Shown here: positions 24,678-34,571 of the stretch, in pieces
Layout: each line of letters begins with the position of its first letter
Numbering within the stretch: position 1 is the stretch's first letter
Source: BPGX01 sp035405785
Lineage (GTDB): Bacteria; Bacteroidota; Bacteroidia; B-17B0; Aurantibacillaceae
Direction of reading: 5' to 3'
DNA: 64,000 nucleotides
NCBI GenBank assembly: GCA_035405785.1
Contig: DAONJS010000003.1
Span: forward strand, 62,001-126,000
The notes under the pieces: model-generated
Databases searched by the model: none
Told to the model about the DNA's origin: nothing
The model's input: only the letters and a program-made list of their open reading frames with translations
Translations under genes and position numbers: made by a program

Positions 24678-25095
24678 GTTACTATTCAGTTAGTAATAAA
24701 TTTTTTACCGCAGAGTCGAAGAAACGCAAAGGCAACGAAAGATAATAAATACAAAAAATACTCAACGAGCCGACTATAAGTCGGCATGCTGATACTTGCC
24801 CTGACACAAAAGTCGTCAGGGTTTTGCATAGCAAAATCGTCAGCACTCAATGCTCAATACTCAAGTTTAATCAGTTTTGAATTTTTCCGTCATTACGAGC
24901 GAAGCGAAGTAATCTCAAAAGTATATTCTACTTCTTATTTGAGATTGCTTCGGACTGTCGTCCTCGCAATGACGACTAAACTAAACACTCAAAACTAAAT
25001 ACTATTGAGAATCATTTGTATTCTTTGCGTGAAAAATATACCTACCTGAATATTAACACAATTGTTATTACTGGCTGAATAGTATATGGGATTAA
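24678..25095. repeat. Mosaic of intergenic repeats between the CCG-domain gene and the PKD gene
   Basis: The region has no gene. It opens with GTTACTATTCAG (24678-24689) and closes with CTGAATATTAAC (25046-25057) and CTGAATAGTA (25074-25083), ends like those of the MITE-like elements. Inside are CCGACT-ATA-AGTCGG (24770-24784), CCCTGAC-N9-GTCAGGG (24799-24821), TTTTGCATAGCAAAA (24822-24836), a few ATTGAGT-like heptads, and a separate inverted repeat at 24888-24974. It looks like repeats inserted into or next to repeats. Confidence 0.6.
24888..24974. repeat. Inverted repeat of the CGTCATT-(A/G)CGAG type
   Basis: CGTCATTACGAG (24888-24899) pairs with CTCGCAATGACG (24963-24974) with one mismatch. 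The inner parts (GCGAAGCGAAGTAATCTCAAA against GAGATTGCTTCGGA) pair as well. This resembles the widely dispersed 'GTCATTGCGAG...GCAATCTC' palindromic repeats seen in many bacteria. Confidence 0.7.
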
Positions 25096-25152
25096 AATTC
25101 CTCCATTCATCCATTTCAAAAATCATTCATACTTTATTTTTTCCACTTATCA

Positions 25153-25160
25153 TATTTTTG
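25153..25160 (+). promoter_or_regulatory. -7 promoter box TATTTTTG of the PKD-repeat gene
   Basis: TATTTTTG matches TAnnTTTG and is 96 nt before the ATG at 25257. The leader contains an earlier ATGAAAACAA at 25217 in another frame, nearly identical to the true start context. Confidence 0.45.
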
Positions 25161-25256
25161 TAACGAAAATGCCCCCAATACTCGTATAAATAGTGAAAAA
25201 CAAAAAATCTAATACAATGAAAACAACTCATTCAATCACTCTAAAAACTTACAACT

Positions 25257-28200
25257 ATGAAAACAAAATTATTCGCCCTTTTCACTATGGCTGTTCTTTC
25301 AGCCAATGGGCAAACGGCATCACACATCACCAATATGGATGATGTAAAAAGTAAGGAGTATTGGACAGAAATTGCCAAACAAAAAAATCTCTCTCCTGAT
25401 GAAACAGTAGAGTTTGTTCGCTCACATTTGAGTGATGTTTCATCTGCAAGTTTTAAGCCAGTGTCATGCAATTTACCTGTTGTTCTTCAATCCTGTACTA
25501 ATATGGATTTTGAAGCCGGCAATCTGAGTGGATGGACAGCCACGACCGGTTATAATCCACAATATAATTCTACCGGTTGTTGTCCATTTGCAGGTGGAGC
25601 ACAGGCAATAATGAGCGGTGCCGCTACTGATCCTTGCGGCGGATTTCCTGTAGTTTGTCCCGGTGGAAATTTTTCTCTGAAATTAGGTGATAATCAGGTA
25701 GGAGGAAAAGCCGATAGAATAGAGCAAACATTTTTAGTAACACCATCAAATGCCTATTTTACCTATAAATATGCAGTGGTATTGCAAGACCCGGGACATA
25801 CACCTATAAATCAGCCAAAGTTTGAAATAGTAATGTTAGATCAAAACGGCAACCAAATTCCATGTACTTATTATAGCGTTACAGCAGGTCAAAATATTCC
25901 TGGTTTTCAAAATTCAACATCCTGCCCCGGTGTTATATATAAACCATGGTCAAGTGTTTCTGCTGATTTAACTGCTTATATCGGACAAAATGTAACAATT
26001 CGTTTTACAACCTATGATTGTGCATTAGGCGGGCACTATGCTTATGCCTACATTGATGGTGATTGCTTATCATTTCCACAAACACAACCAGATACTATAT
26101 GTGTAGGACAAAGTAAAACATTATGTGCACCATCCGGATTTTTGTCTTATGTTTGGAGTGGTACAGGTGTAAATGGATCTACCAGTCAATGTGTGGTTGT
26201 CAATACACCCGGCAATTATGCTGTTCAAACTACAATGTTTACAGGTTGTCCTGGACCAACCTTTTATTTTCCTTTGTATAATCATCCTACACCTAATGCC
26301 AATTTTAATATTGGAAACAGCAACACTTCTTGTGGTTTAACGGTAACATTTTACAATACATCCAGTAATGCAGGTGGTAATACATACTGGTACTGGAACT
26401 TTGGAGATGGCAACACCTCTACTGTTCAAAACCCCGTGCATACTTATGCTACAGCAGGTCAATACAGTGTTACATTAATTGTTGGTAATTCTTTTGGATG
26501 CAATGATACTACTGGAATGTTGATTGATGTAAATAATCCACTTGTTGCAGATTTTCAAGCCAACAATGTTTGTTTAGGAAGTCCTGTTTCATTCACTAAC
26601 ACAAGTTCAATTACAAATGGAGCAATTACATCTTATCAATGGTCATTTGGAAATGGCGGTACTTCAAATCAAACAAATCCTGTTTATACCTATACTTCTG
26701 CAGGATCTTATTCGGTAATGCTCATTGCTACATCTAACAAAGGTTGTAAAGACACTGTTGTCAAACAAGTTGATATTTATCCTGTACCTACAGTTTCGTT
26801 TTCTGCTAATAATGTTTGCTATGGAAATGCTGTGAATTTTTCAAGTTATGCTAATGTGAATGGAGGTACTATTACATCCTATCAATGGAATTTTGGAAAT
26901 GGACAAACTACAACATTAGGCAATCCAATGTATATTTATCCTGCGTCTGGCAATTATACAGTAAGTTTGAATGTTGCTACCAATCATAATTGTATTGCTT
27001 CATATTCATCAGTGGTAAGTGTTTATCCATTGCCATCAGTTAATTTTACAACATCTAATGTTTGTTTGGGAACATCAGCTAATTTCAATAATCTAAGCAG
27101 CATTTCATCAGGAAGTATTGTTTCATATCAATGGAATTTTGGAAATGGTCAAACATCAAATGTGGCTAATCCACAATGTGCCTATACTTCTGCAGGTATT
27201 TATTCTGTAACATTAGTAGCTACAAGCAACCAAAATTGTGTTTCTTCTGTTACAAAAACTTTAGAAATTTATCCTTTACCTAATGTTCAGTTTAGTGCTA
27301 ATAGTAATTGTGCTAATTCACCTGTTTCATTTAATAATTTGTCTAATGTAAGCGGAGGTCAGATTATTCAATATCAGTGGAATTTTAGTAATGGTGCTAC
27401 ATCGTCTATCAGTCAACCAACTATTACATTAAATAATGCTGGAATATACAGTGCAACACTTTCGGTAGTTAGTAATCATAATTGTGTTTCATCTGCAACA
27501 AATACATTTGAAGTATATCCTTTGCCAGTTGTATCTTTTTCATTCAATAATGTATGTGAAGGTACTGCTGTGAACTTTACAAATACATCAAGTATTTTAT
27601 CAGGAAGTATTGTATCTTATCAATGGAATTTAGGAAACAATATAATTTCTAATCAAACAAATCCTAGTGCTTTATACAATGCAGGAAATTATCAAATTAC
27701 ACTAACAGCAATATCAGATAAAAATTGTGTATCATCAGGTAGTTCAAATTTAGTAGTTTATCCAAGTCCAGTTGCACAATTCAGTGTAACTACCGCATGC
27801 TTTAATCAGGCCAATGCTTTTACAAATTTGAGTACCATTTCAGTAGGTACAATTACAAAATATAAATGGGATTTTGAAAATGATGGAATATGGGATGATA
27901 CTATTTCTGTAAATCCTAATCATGTTTATCCAAATTATGGAATGTACAAAGCAAGATTACAGGCAGTAAGTAATAATGGTTGTGTTCATCAAACATTAAA
28001 GAATGTAGTTGTACATGCCAATCCTGTTGCTAATTTTGTAAGCAGTAAAACATGTTTAGGAGATGAAACACAATTTACAAACAATTCATTTTCCATTGAT
28101 GGAAATATCACTGCCTACTATTGGGATTTAAATGCAGATGGTTATTTTGATAATGTGAGTCAAAATCCAACATTTACATATCCTGCTCATGGCAGTTATC

Positions 28201-29060
28201 TTATTACATTAGAAGTTCAAAATGAATATGGATGTGTGGGAATAATTAAGAAGCCAGTTTATGTTAATCCAAATCCTAATCCAATATTTTCTATTGTGAA
28301 TCCAAAGGGTTGTCCTAAACATTGTGTTGTATTTCAAAATCAATCCAGTATTGTGAGTGGTAATATCCAATCATATCAATGGAATTTTGGAGATGGAGGA
28401 ATATCAGATGTATCAAATCCAGTATATTGTTATCAAAACAGCGGTGTGTATAGTGTGATATTGAAAGCCATTTCAGATAGTGGATGTATAGGAAGTTTTA
28501 TGTTACCAAACAGTGTTGAAGTGTATCCTACTCCTGTTGCTGGATTTGTAACTAATCCTGAAAGAGTATTAGATGAAATGGAGCCACTGGAAGTTAAGAA
28601 TGCTTCAAACGGAGCGAGTGTAATAAGTTATACTTTAAGTGATGGAAGTATTTACAGCACACCTGATTTTGTGTATAATGTAACAAAAGAAGATATGCAG
28701 CAATTACTCATTTATCAATTAGTTTCTAATCAATATGGATGCAAGGATTCATTGATGAAAGTAATTGAAATAGTGCCGGGGTTTGCCATTTATTTTCCAA
28801 ATGCTTTCACACCCAATGATGATAATTTGAATGATGGATTTACAGGAAAGGGTTATGGAATAAAAGAATTTAAGTTATATGTTTTTGACAGATGGGGACA
28901 TTTGTTGTATGAAACCAATGACATCAATCAACCGTGGGATGGCAAAGATAAAAGCAAAAATGAATTAGTTCCTAATGATACTTATGTATGGAAAGCCATT
29001 GTAAAAGATAAAAGAAGTAAAGCTCACGAATTTGTTGGAAGAGTAACGGTAGTGCGTTAA
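25257..29060 (+). CDS. PKD-repeat cell-surface protein with type IX secretion C-terminal domain
   Basis: The secreted protein has 1,267 residues. After the signal peptide (MKTKLFALFTMAVLSANG), residues 80-280 form a beta-rich N-terminal domain beginning NMDFEAGNLSGW. Nine PKD domains follow, with their FGDG/FGNG-type motifs near residues 382, 464, 546, 628, 710, 792, 874, 959 and 1044; six in a row are exactly 82 residues (246 bp) apart. Most PKD units start and end with a cysteine, so each may carry a disulfide. The C-terminal 85 residues (YFPNAFTPNDDNLNDGF, then LYVFDRWGHLLYETND and VPNDTYVWKAIVKD) are the gliding-motility-associated (type B) sorting domain recognised by the T9SS. It probably acts as an adhesin or surface-layer protein. 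It converges with the M16 peptidase gene. Confidence 0.9.
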   Translation: MKTKLFALFTMAVLSANGQTASHITNMDDVKSKEYWTEIAKQKNLSPDETVEFVRSHLSDVSSASFKPVSCNLPVVLQSCTNMDFEAGNLSGWTATTGYNPQYNSTGCCPFAGGAQAIMSGAATDPCGGFPVVCPGGNFSLKLGDNQVGGKADRIEQTFLVTPSNAYFTYKYAVVLQDPGHTPINQPKFEIVMLDQNGNQIPCTYYSVTAGQNIPGFQNSTSCPGVIYKPWSSVSADLTAYIGQNVTIRFTTYDCALGGHYAYAYIDGDCLSFPQTQPDTICVGQSKTLCAPSGFLSYVWSGTGVNGSTSQCVVVNTPGNYAVQTTMFTGCPGPTFYFPLYNHPTPNANFNIGNSNTSCGLTVTFYNTSSNAGGNTYWYWNFGDGNTSTVQNPVHTYATAGQYSVTLIVGNSFGCNDTTGMLIDVNNPLVADFQANNVCLGSPVSFTNTSSITNGAITSYQWSFGNGGTSNQTNPVYTYTSAGSYSVMLIATSNKGCKDTVVKQVDIYPVPTVSFSANNVCYGNAVNFSSYANVNGGTITSYQWNFGNGQTTTLGNPMYIYPASGNYTVSLNVATNHNCIASYSSVVSVYPLPSVNFTTSNVCLGTSANFNNLSSISSGSIVSYQWNFGNGQTSNVANPQCAYTSAGIYSVTLVATSNQNCVSSVTKTLEIYPLPNVQFSANSNCANSPVSFNNLSNVSGGQIIQYQWNFSNGATSSISQPTITLNNAGIYSATLSVVSNHNCVSSATNTFEVYPLPVVSFSFNNVCEGTAVNFTNTSSILSGSIVSYQWNLGNNIISNQTNPSALYNAGNYQITLTAISDKNCVSSGSSNLVVYPSPVAQFSVTTACFNQANAFTNLSTISVGTITKYKWDFENDGIWDDTISVNPNHVYPNYGMYKARLQAVSNNGCVHQTLKNVVVHANPVANFVSSKTCLGDETQFTNNSFSIDGNITAYYWDLNADGYFDNVSQNPTFTYPAHGSYLITLEVQNEYGCVGIIKKPVYVNPNPNPIFSIVNPKGCPKHCVVFQNQSSIVSGNIQSYQWNFGDGGISDVSNPVYCYQNSGVYSVILKAISDSGCIGSFMLPNSVEVYPTPVAGFVTNPERVLDEMEPLEVKNASNGASVISYTLSDGSIYSTPDFVYNVTKEDMQQLLIYQLVSNQYGCKDSLMKVIEIVPGFAIYFPNAFTPNDDNLNDGFTGKGYGIKEFKLYVFDRWGHLLYETNDINQPWDGKDKSKNELVPNDTYVWKAIVKDKRSKAHEFVGRVTVVR

Positions 29061-29074
29061 TGCACTATCGTTAC
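29043..29074. terminator. Inverted repeat across the stop codon between convergent genes
   Basis: GTAACGGTAGTGC (29043-29055) pairs with GCACTATCGTTAC (29062-29074) with one mismatch, loop GTTAAT including most of the TAA stop. It abuts the stop of the minus-strand M16 gene and could be a bidirectional terminator, although no T tract follows on either strand. Confidence 0.5.
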
Positions 29075-31968
29075 TACTTCACCATATTTCCGTCGGTGGT
29101 GAGTTCAACAACAGGAAGTCCAAGTTTGTTTATTTTATCAAAAATGGTTTTCTTATCGCCCACAACAACTATGTAAAACTTATTTTTATTGATGACTTTT
29201 TTAGCGAGGTCATTCAATTCTTTAAGTGTAATAGTATTTAGAATTTCTCTTTGTTGTTGTTTAAAATTGAGAGGTAAGTTGTAATCCATTATTGTTTTCA
29301 TCAGATATAATTTTTGATAAGGAGATTCAGTTTTCAATGCTTCTGACTGAAGTAATGAACTTTTGGTAAATTCAAGTTCTTCGTTAGTTAATCCTGTTGT
29401 TATCAATTTATCAATTTCTTGTTGAATCAGTGATAGAGTTGAATCTGTTGCATCTTTTTTGAATCCACCTGTAATCAAATATCTTCCAGAATATTTGTCG
29501 CCTTCAAATCTGCCACGAGTGCCATAAGTATAACCTTTAATTTCTCTCAATAAATAATTTACACGGCTATTGAAAGCACCTGCAAATGGAAAGTTTAAGA
29601 TAGTAGCTTTGAAATAATTTCCTGTTACATCAAATGGCAATCCATAAGTTCCAAAAATAATTTCAGATTGTGCAGCATTTGGTTTATCTACAAAATAAAT
29701 TTGTGTAGTTGGAATAGATGGAATAACGGGCTCTGTATAATTGTTAGCAGTATTTGATAATCCTGCTAAAAATCCGAGTTTTTGAATGAGTATTTTATCA
29801 TCGTTTTTGTCAGATAATAAAGAAATTTTCATTGTTTTTTTGCTCAACATTTTTTTGTAGTAATCTTTTACATCATCAATAGTAATGTTTGAAAGAGATG
29901 CTTCAGTTCCGATATTTGGAGTAGATAACACATTAGCATTGCCATAATATAATTTATTGAAAACATCAGCAGCGATGATAGAAGCAGTAACTTTGCGTTG
30001 TTGCAATGCATCTAATTTTCTTTTAATAATTCTGCGAAAATCTGCTGTATCAAATTTTGGTTCGTAAATTATTTCCTGAACTAATTTTAATGTAGAATCT
30101 AAATTTTCTGTAATAGATGAAATGTTTATTGTAAAATCATTATCTGAAACATTTATTGAAATTTCGCTACCTAATGAAGTGATTTTATCATCTAATTCTT
30201 CAGCACTTCTTTTTTTGGTGGATTCTTTTAATAAATCAGCAAGTACGCTAGCAATGCCTGATTTTTCAATAGGTTCATAACGATGTCCTGCTTCAAAACT
30301 AATGAGTATTTTAGTTTTAGGCACTTCATTTTCCTGCATCATTAAGTAAGGAGTTAGATATGGAGTTTTACCTTGTTTGATTTGAAGATTAGGAAGTTTT
30401 AATTCCTTTTCTGCAGGGGGCATAATAGCTCTGTTAAATGTATCTTTGGGTTGCACATAAGTAAGATTTTTGTATTCTTCACTTTCAGATTCAATTGTTC
30501 TTTCATACATTCTCCAATTATCTTCTCTTACTTTTAATTCTGGCTTACCTTTGGGTACAACACTTAATACCACTTTATTTATGCCCTTAATGTATTTTTG
30601 ATAAACATTCATCACATCTTGTGGAGTTATCTTTTTGATTTTTTCTATTTCTTTTGGTAAATAATTGGGGGTATTAAAAAATGTTTGATAATAAGCAAGC
30701 ATTGATCCTTTGCTTTGAACAGTATAGAGTTGTTCGTATATCTGAGATATTTTTTGATTCTTAATTTTTTGAATTTGTTTATCTGTAATACCAGTTTTTT
30801 CCCAATTCTGTAATGTTTCTTCTAAAATTTTCTGACATTCAGCGAGTGGAATGTTTGCACGAATAGCAAATTCAAATTGTCCTGCTAATTCTCTGCTGTA
30901 ATGGTAAGCACTTGCAGAAGTTGCTTTTCCTGTTTTAATAAACGCTTGATAGAGTGGAGAAGATTTTCCTTCTGATAAAATATCTGCTAAAAAATCAAGT
31001 GCTGTGGCTTCATCAGAAGTAAATGGAACAGTGGGGAAAGCCCATTTGAGCATTGGAAATTTGATATTGTCTTCGTAAGAAATGTAGCGGGTTTCAGGAA
31101 GTTCAACAGGAACAGGTTTCACTGGAGAAACATCTTTTCCTTTTGGAATAGGGCCAAAATACTTTACAATCCATTGAAGCGTTTTAGGCACATCTACATC
31201 ACCGGCAATGGTAAGAACGGCGTTATTTGGTCCATACCAGCGGAGATAAAATCTTTTGAGATCATTCACATCAACTCTGTTGAGGTCTTCAATATATCCA
31301 ATGGTTTGCCATGAGTAAGGATGACCTTTTGGAAAAAGAGCTTCGGCGGTTTTTTCCCATGCTAAACCGTATGGAGCATTATCATATCTTTGTCCTCTTT
31401 CATTTTTCACAGTAGCTCTTTGAACTTCAAATTTTTGTTGGGTTACAGAATCTAATAAGAAGCCCATTCTGTCTGCTTCTAACCAGAGAATTTTTTCAAG
31501 TTGATTAGAAGGGATAACTTCAAAGTAGTTTGTTCTATCAGAGTTTGTTGTTCCATTTAAAGTTCCGCCTGCTTCTGTAATTATTTTGAAATGCTGATCA
31601 TCGGCAACATGCTTTGAACCCTGAAACATCATGTGTTCAAAGAAATGTGCAAAGCCAGATCTTCCTTGTTGTTCTCTTGCAGAACCAACATGAAAAGTAA
31701 CATCCACATATACCACTGGGTCTGAATGGTCTTCATGAATAAGCACAATAAGTCCGTTGTCTAATTGATATTTGAGATAAGGAATGTTGATTTGTCCTTG
31801 TTGTTTATCTACTTTTTCAATGAATTTCATTCCTGCTGGAGGGCGAAATTTGAGCGTTTCTCTAAAGTTTTGAGATAACTTGTTAATGGTGCTTTTTGCT
31901 GGTTGTTGTGCAAAAGATGTTGAGATAAGAAAGCAGGATAGAATGGCAGAATTGATGATTGTTTTCAT
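29074..31968 (-). CDS. M16-family zinc metallopeptidase (two-module, insulinase-like)
   Basis: This exported protein of 964 residues has a signal peptide ending SFAQQ. The inverted zinc motif HFFEH is at residues 108-112, with the more distal ligand Glu in VKNERGQRYDN. A second M16 pair follows in the C-terminal half, where the zinc motif is not conserved, as usual for the fused pitrilysin arrangement; a YGTRGRF-like R/Y region is also present. These enzymes degrade peptides inside a clamshell chamber, in this group in the periplasm. The gene begins 2 nt after the M1 aminopeptidase gene, as last member of a six-gene operon with polysaccharide genes. Confidence 0.92.
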   Translation of the reverse strand: MKTIINSAILSCFLISTSFAQQPAKSTINKLSQNFRETLKFRPPAGMKFIEKVDKQQGQINIPYLKYQLDNGLIVLIHEDHSDPVVYVDVTFHVGSAREQQGRSGFAHFFEHMMFQGSKHVADDQHFKIITEAGGTLNGTTNSDRTNYFEVIPSNQLEKILWLEADRMGFLLDSVTQQKFEVQRATVKNERGQRYDNAPYGLAWEKTAEALFPKGHPYSWQTIGYIEDLNRVDVNDLKRFYLRWYGPNNAVLTIAGDVDVPKTLQWIVKYFGPIPKGKDVSPVKPVPVELPETRYISYEDNIKFPMLKWAFPTVPFTSDEATALDFLADILSEGKSSPLYQAFIKTGKATSASAYHYSRELAGQFEFAIRANIPLAECQKILEETLQNWEKTGITDKQIQKIKNQKISQIYEQLYTVQSKGSMLAYYQTFFNTPNYLPKEIEKIKKITPQDVMNVYQKYIKGINKVVLSVVPKGKPELKVREDNWRMYERTIESESEEYKNLTYVQPKDTFNRAIMPPAEKELKLPNLQIKQGKTPYLTPYLMMQENEVPKTKILISFEAGHRYEPIEKSGIASVLADLLKESTKKRSAEELDDKITSLGSEISINVSDNDFTINISSITENLDSTLKLVQEIIYEPKFDTADFRRIIKRKLDALQQRKVTASIIAADVFNKLYYGNANVLSTPNIGTEASLSNITIDDVKDYYKKMLSKKTMKISLLSDKNDDKILIQKLGFLAGLSNTANNYTEPVIPSIPTTQIYFVDKPNAAQSEIIFGTYGLPFDVTGNYFKATILNFPFAGAFNSRVNYLLREIKGYTYGTRGRFEGDKYSGRYLITGGFKKDATDSTLSLIQQEIDKLITTGLTNEELEFTKSSLLQSEALKTESPYQKLYLMKTIMDYNLPLNFKQQQREILNTITLKELNDLAKKVINKNKFYIVVVGDKKTIFDKINKLGLPVVELTTDGNMVK

Positions 31969-31970
31969 AA

Positions 31971-34571
31971 TTATAGGGTTTTAATAATGTTTTCTAATTG
32001 TTGAACAGTTTCATGAACAGAATTTAATTCGTCTTGCAAATTACGAATTGATTCATTGTTTTGAGTATTTTGTTGAATAGCAGAAGTTAATTTATTTTCC
32101 TTGTCTTTCCAGTTGCTTAAAATATCTGATAATAATTTTTTAATAGCAAATTTTCCAATCTTTTCGGAATTTTTGTAAAGATTAGATAATGTTTTTGCAG
32201 TGGCTAAAACTTTGCCAGAATTATTTATTTTTTTGATGTATTTATTGAATACAGAAATATAACTGAATGCTTCAAATCCAGAAAATGTAGTGAGATGCTT
32301 TTGCATAAAATCCCAATATAATTCATTACCAGATTCTGCATAAATGCTGGCAATAGCTAAAATGATTTGCTTACTTTTATCTTTTTCAAATTTTTGAGCA
32401 TATTGTGTAGCGGTAGATAAATCTATTTCTTTTAATCCGTATAAAGCATTACTGATAATATCAGAACTATATTCTTTTTCCAAAGCCGATGAGTATAAAT
32501 TTATTAGCGATTTGTCTTTCAATGATGAAAGAGCGTATAATGCTGTAGATCTAACACTGGCAGATGGATCTTTTTGAGCCATATCAATTATTTTATTCTT
32601 CAATTCAGAATTTGAATTTAAGTAGGGTTTGAGTATATTAATGGCTTGTGATCGGATATTTTTATATTTATCGTTTAAGACATTTTTAATAAAGAAGTTT
32701 TGGATACTTGTGTTAGAAAGATTTGATTTTAAATTTTCTATTGCTTCATATCTGTCTTGCCATAATGGAGCATGAAGGTATTGATACATATATTCTTCCT
32801 CTGATTTATTGTAATTGATTTGAGCTAACAATTGTCTTTCTGCATCAAAATTTACAAGCAAAGGTTTTTGAGAAACTGAAAAGGTAAATGTTTGTTCAGA
32901 TTTTGTAATATCAATCCATTTTCTATCAACGCCATTAGAAGTGTATATATCTACATAAAGGGGTAATCTGTAAATAGGATATTCTTCAGGTTGAAGTTGT
33001 TTTATTTTAAGAGTTAGAATTTTTGAATTATCATCATAATTTTTTTCAACAGATAAAGTAGGATGACCGCCATAGAAAAACCATTGATTAAAAAACCAGT
33101 TTAAATCTTGTCCAGTAATTTGTTCAAATGCTAAACGAAGGTGATGAATTTCAGCATGTTTGAATTTATTTTGTGTGAGATAAAGTTGTAAAGATTGAAA
33201 GAAAGCATCGTCGCCAACTAATTTACGAAGCATGTGAAGCACCTGACCACCTTTGTTGTAACTAATTCCGTCAAACATTTCTTCTCTGTTTTCGTAGAAA
33301 AATCTGATGAGTGGCGGATTTTTTTCTGGTGATGTATGAGATTGTAAATATCCTTTTCCAGATTTAAAATGGTGTTCATCAGCGGCGTCTCTTCCATAAG
33401 CAAATTCTTCCCAAAGATATTCACCATAAGTAGCAAAGGATTCATTAAGTGGTAAATTACTCCAACTTTCGCAGGTTACAAGGTCGCCAAACCAGTGATG
33501 AAAAAGTTCGTGAGAAATAACATCTTCTGCATTAACGCCATCAACTGTATCTCTGTCGGTTTGATATAAAAATTCGCCATGCAGAGTTGCAGAAGTATTT
33601 TCCATAGCACCGCTTACATAATCTCTGCAAATAATTTGTGAATATTTTTGCCAAGGATAATCTACACCTAATTTTTTTGAAAAGAAATCTATCATTTTGT
33701 AAGTATTGCCAAAAATTGCTTTTGCATAAGGTTCATAGTTAGGTTCAACATAATAACTGATTTCTTTATTTTTCCAAGGTTTATCGGTAACTTTTTTAAA
33801 TTCACCAATAGCCATCATTACAAGATATGGTGCATTGGGCAAGTCCATTTTCCAGTGGTCAGTTTTTGTGCCATCTGGATTTTGTTTTGTTTCAACTAAC
33901 AAGCCATTTGAAAGAGTAGTATATTTTTTATCTACAGTGATGTAAATATCGTGTGTCATTTTTTCGTTAGGTGAATCAGTTGTAGGGAACCAAACTGAAT
34001 TGCTTTGAGTTTCGCCCTGTGTCCATATTTGTGGCATTTTGTTTGGAACTTCGCCACGAGGATTTATAAAGTAAAGTCCTTTATCGCTTTGAATGGCTTG
34101 ACTTCCGCCTGTTTTAATTTTTTCAGGTTGAGCAACATAATCTACTGTAACAATAACAGTTTGTGTAGAAGGTAAAGATTTTTGAAGTGTAATTTTTATA
34201 GAATCATTTTCGTAAGTGTATGTAAAAGGAATATTGGTAGTTTTATTTTTGTAATCATTGATTTTAATTGAATTGATTCGCATTCCACGAGCATCAAGAT
34301 AAATTTTTTGAGTTGGATAGAAATAAGGTTTTAAAGTAATTTCTGCTTTGCCAAGTAAAATAGAACTATCCCAAATAGGTTTTACATATAGAGTAGTGTG
34401 TAGAATATCTGTGATTAAAGTATTTGTAGCACGATAATTTGGATTGTATTGATAAATGTGTTTTTTAGAAGTATCATCAGGTAAAATGAATTTTGAATAG
34501 ACATTTTTTGAAGCAAAAGATGAAAAAATTGAGAAGATGATTAAGCTTAAATTAATTGTTGTTTTTTTCAT
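31971..34571 (-). CDS. M1-family aminopeptidase with HEAT-like C-terminal repeats
   Basis: This exported zinc aminopeptidase has 866 residues from the ATG at 34571, which gives the signal peptide MKKTTINLSLIIFSIFSSFAS. A longer frame from 34616 would put unrelated residues in front. The substrate motif GAMEN (about residue 322) and the zinc motif HELFHHW with the third ligand in NESFATYGEY (about 350-375) are intact. The C-terminal half contains alpha-helical HEAT-like repeats (SASVRSTALYALSSL, SDIISNALYGLKEI) and ends in a coiled coil (NLQDELNSVHETVQQLENIIKTL). The start overlaps the O-antigen ligase gene by 20 nt. It and the M16 enzyme may process the same peptides. Confidence 0.9.
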   Translation of the reverse strand: MKKTTINLSLIIFSIFSSFASKNVYSKFILPDDTSKKHIYQYNPNYRATNTLITDILHTTLYVKPIWDSSILLGKAEITLKPYFYPTQKIYLDARGMRINSIKINDYKNKTTNIPFTYTYENDSIKITLQKSLPSTQTVIVTVDYVAQPEKIKTGGSQAIQSDKGLYFINPRGEVPNKMPQIWTQGETQSNSVWFPTTDSPNEKMTHDIYITVDKKYTTLSNGLLVETKQNPDGTKTDHWKMDLPNAPYLVMMAIGEFKKVTDKPWKNKEISYYVEPNYEPYAKAIFGNTYKMIDFFSKKLGVDYPWQKYSQIICRDYVSGAMENTSATLHGEFLYQTDRDTVDGVNAEDVISHELFHHWFGDLVTCESWSNLPLNESFATYGEYLWEEFAYGRDAADEHHFKSGKGYLQSHTSPEKNPPLIRFFYENREEMFDGISYNKGGQVLHMLRKLVGDDAFFQSLQLYLTQNKFKHAEIHHLRLAFEQITGQDLNWFFNQWFFYGGHPTLSVEKNYDDNSKILTLKIKQLQPEEYPIYRLPLYVDIYTSNGVDRKWIDITKSEQTFTFSVSQKPLLVNFDAERQLLAQINYNKSEEEYMYQYLHAPLWQDRYEAIENLKSNLSNTSIQNFFIKNVLNDKYKNIRSQAINILKPYLNSNSELKNKIIDMAQKDPSASVRSTALYALSSLKDKSLINLYSSALEKEYSSDIISNALYGLKEIDLSTATQYAQKFEKDKSKQIILAIASIYAESGNELYWDFMQKHLTTFSGFEAFSYISVFNKYIKKINNSGKVLATAKTLSNLYKNSEKIGKFAIKKLLSDILSNWKDKENKLTSAIQQNTQNNESIRNLQDELNSVHETVQQLENIIKTL

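Noticed and set aside
26300..28520. Regular repeats in the PKD gene considered as a CRISPR or other array
   Set aside because: The repeats are coding, 246 bp long and diverged, and follow the PKD fold; not a CRISPR.
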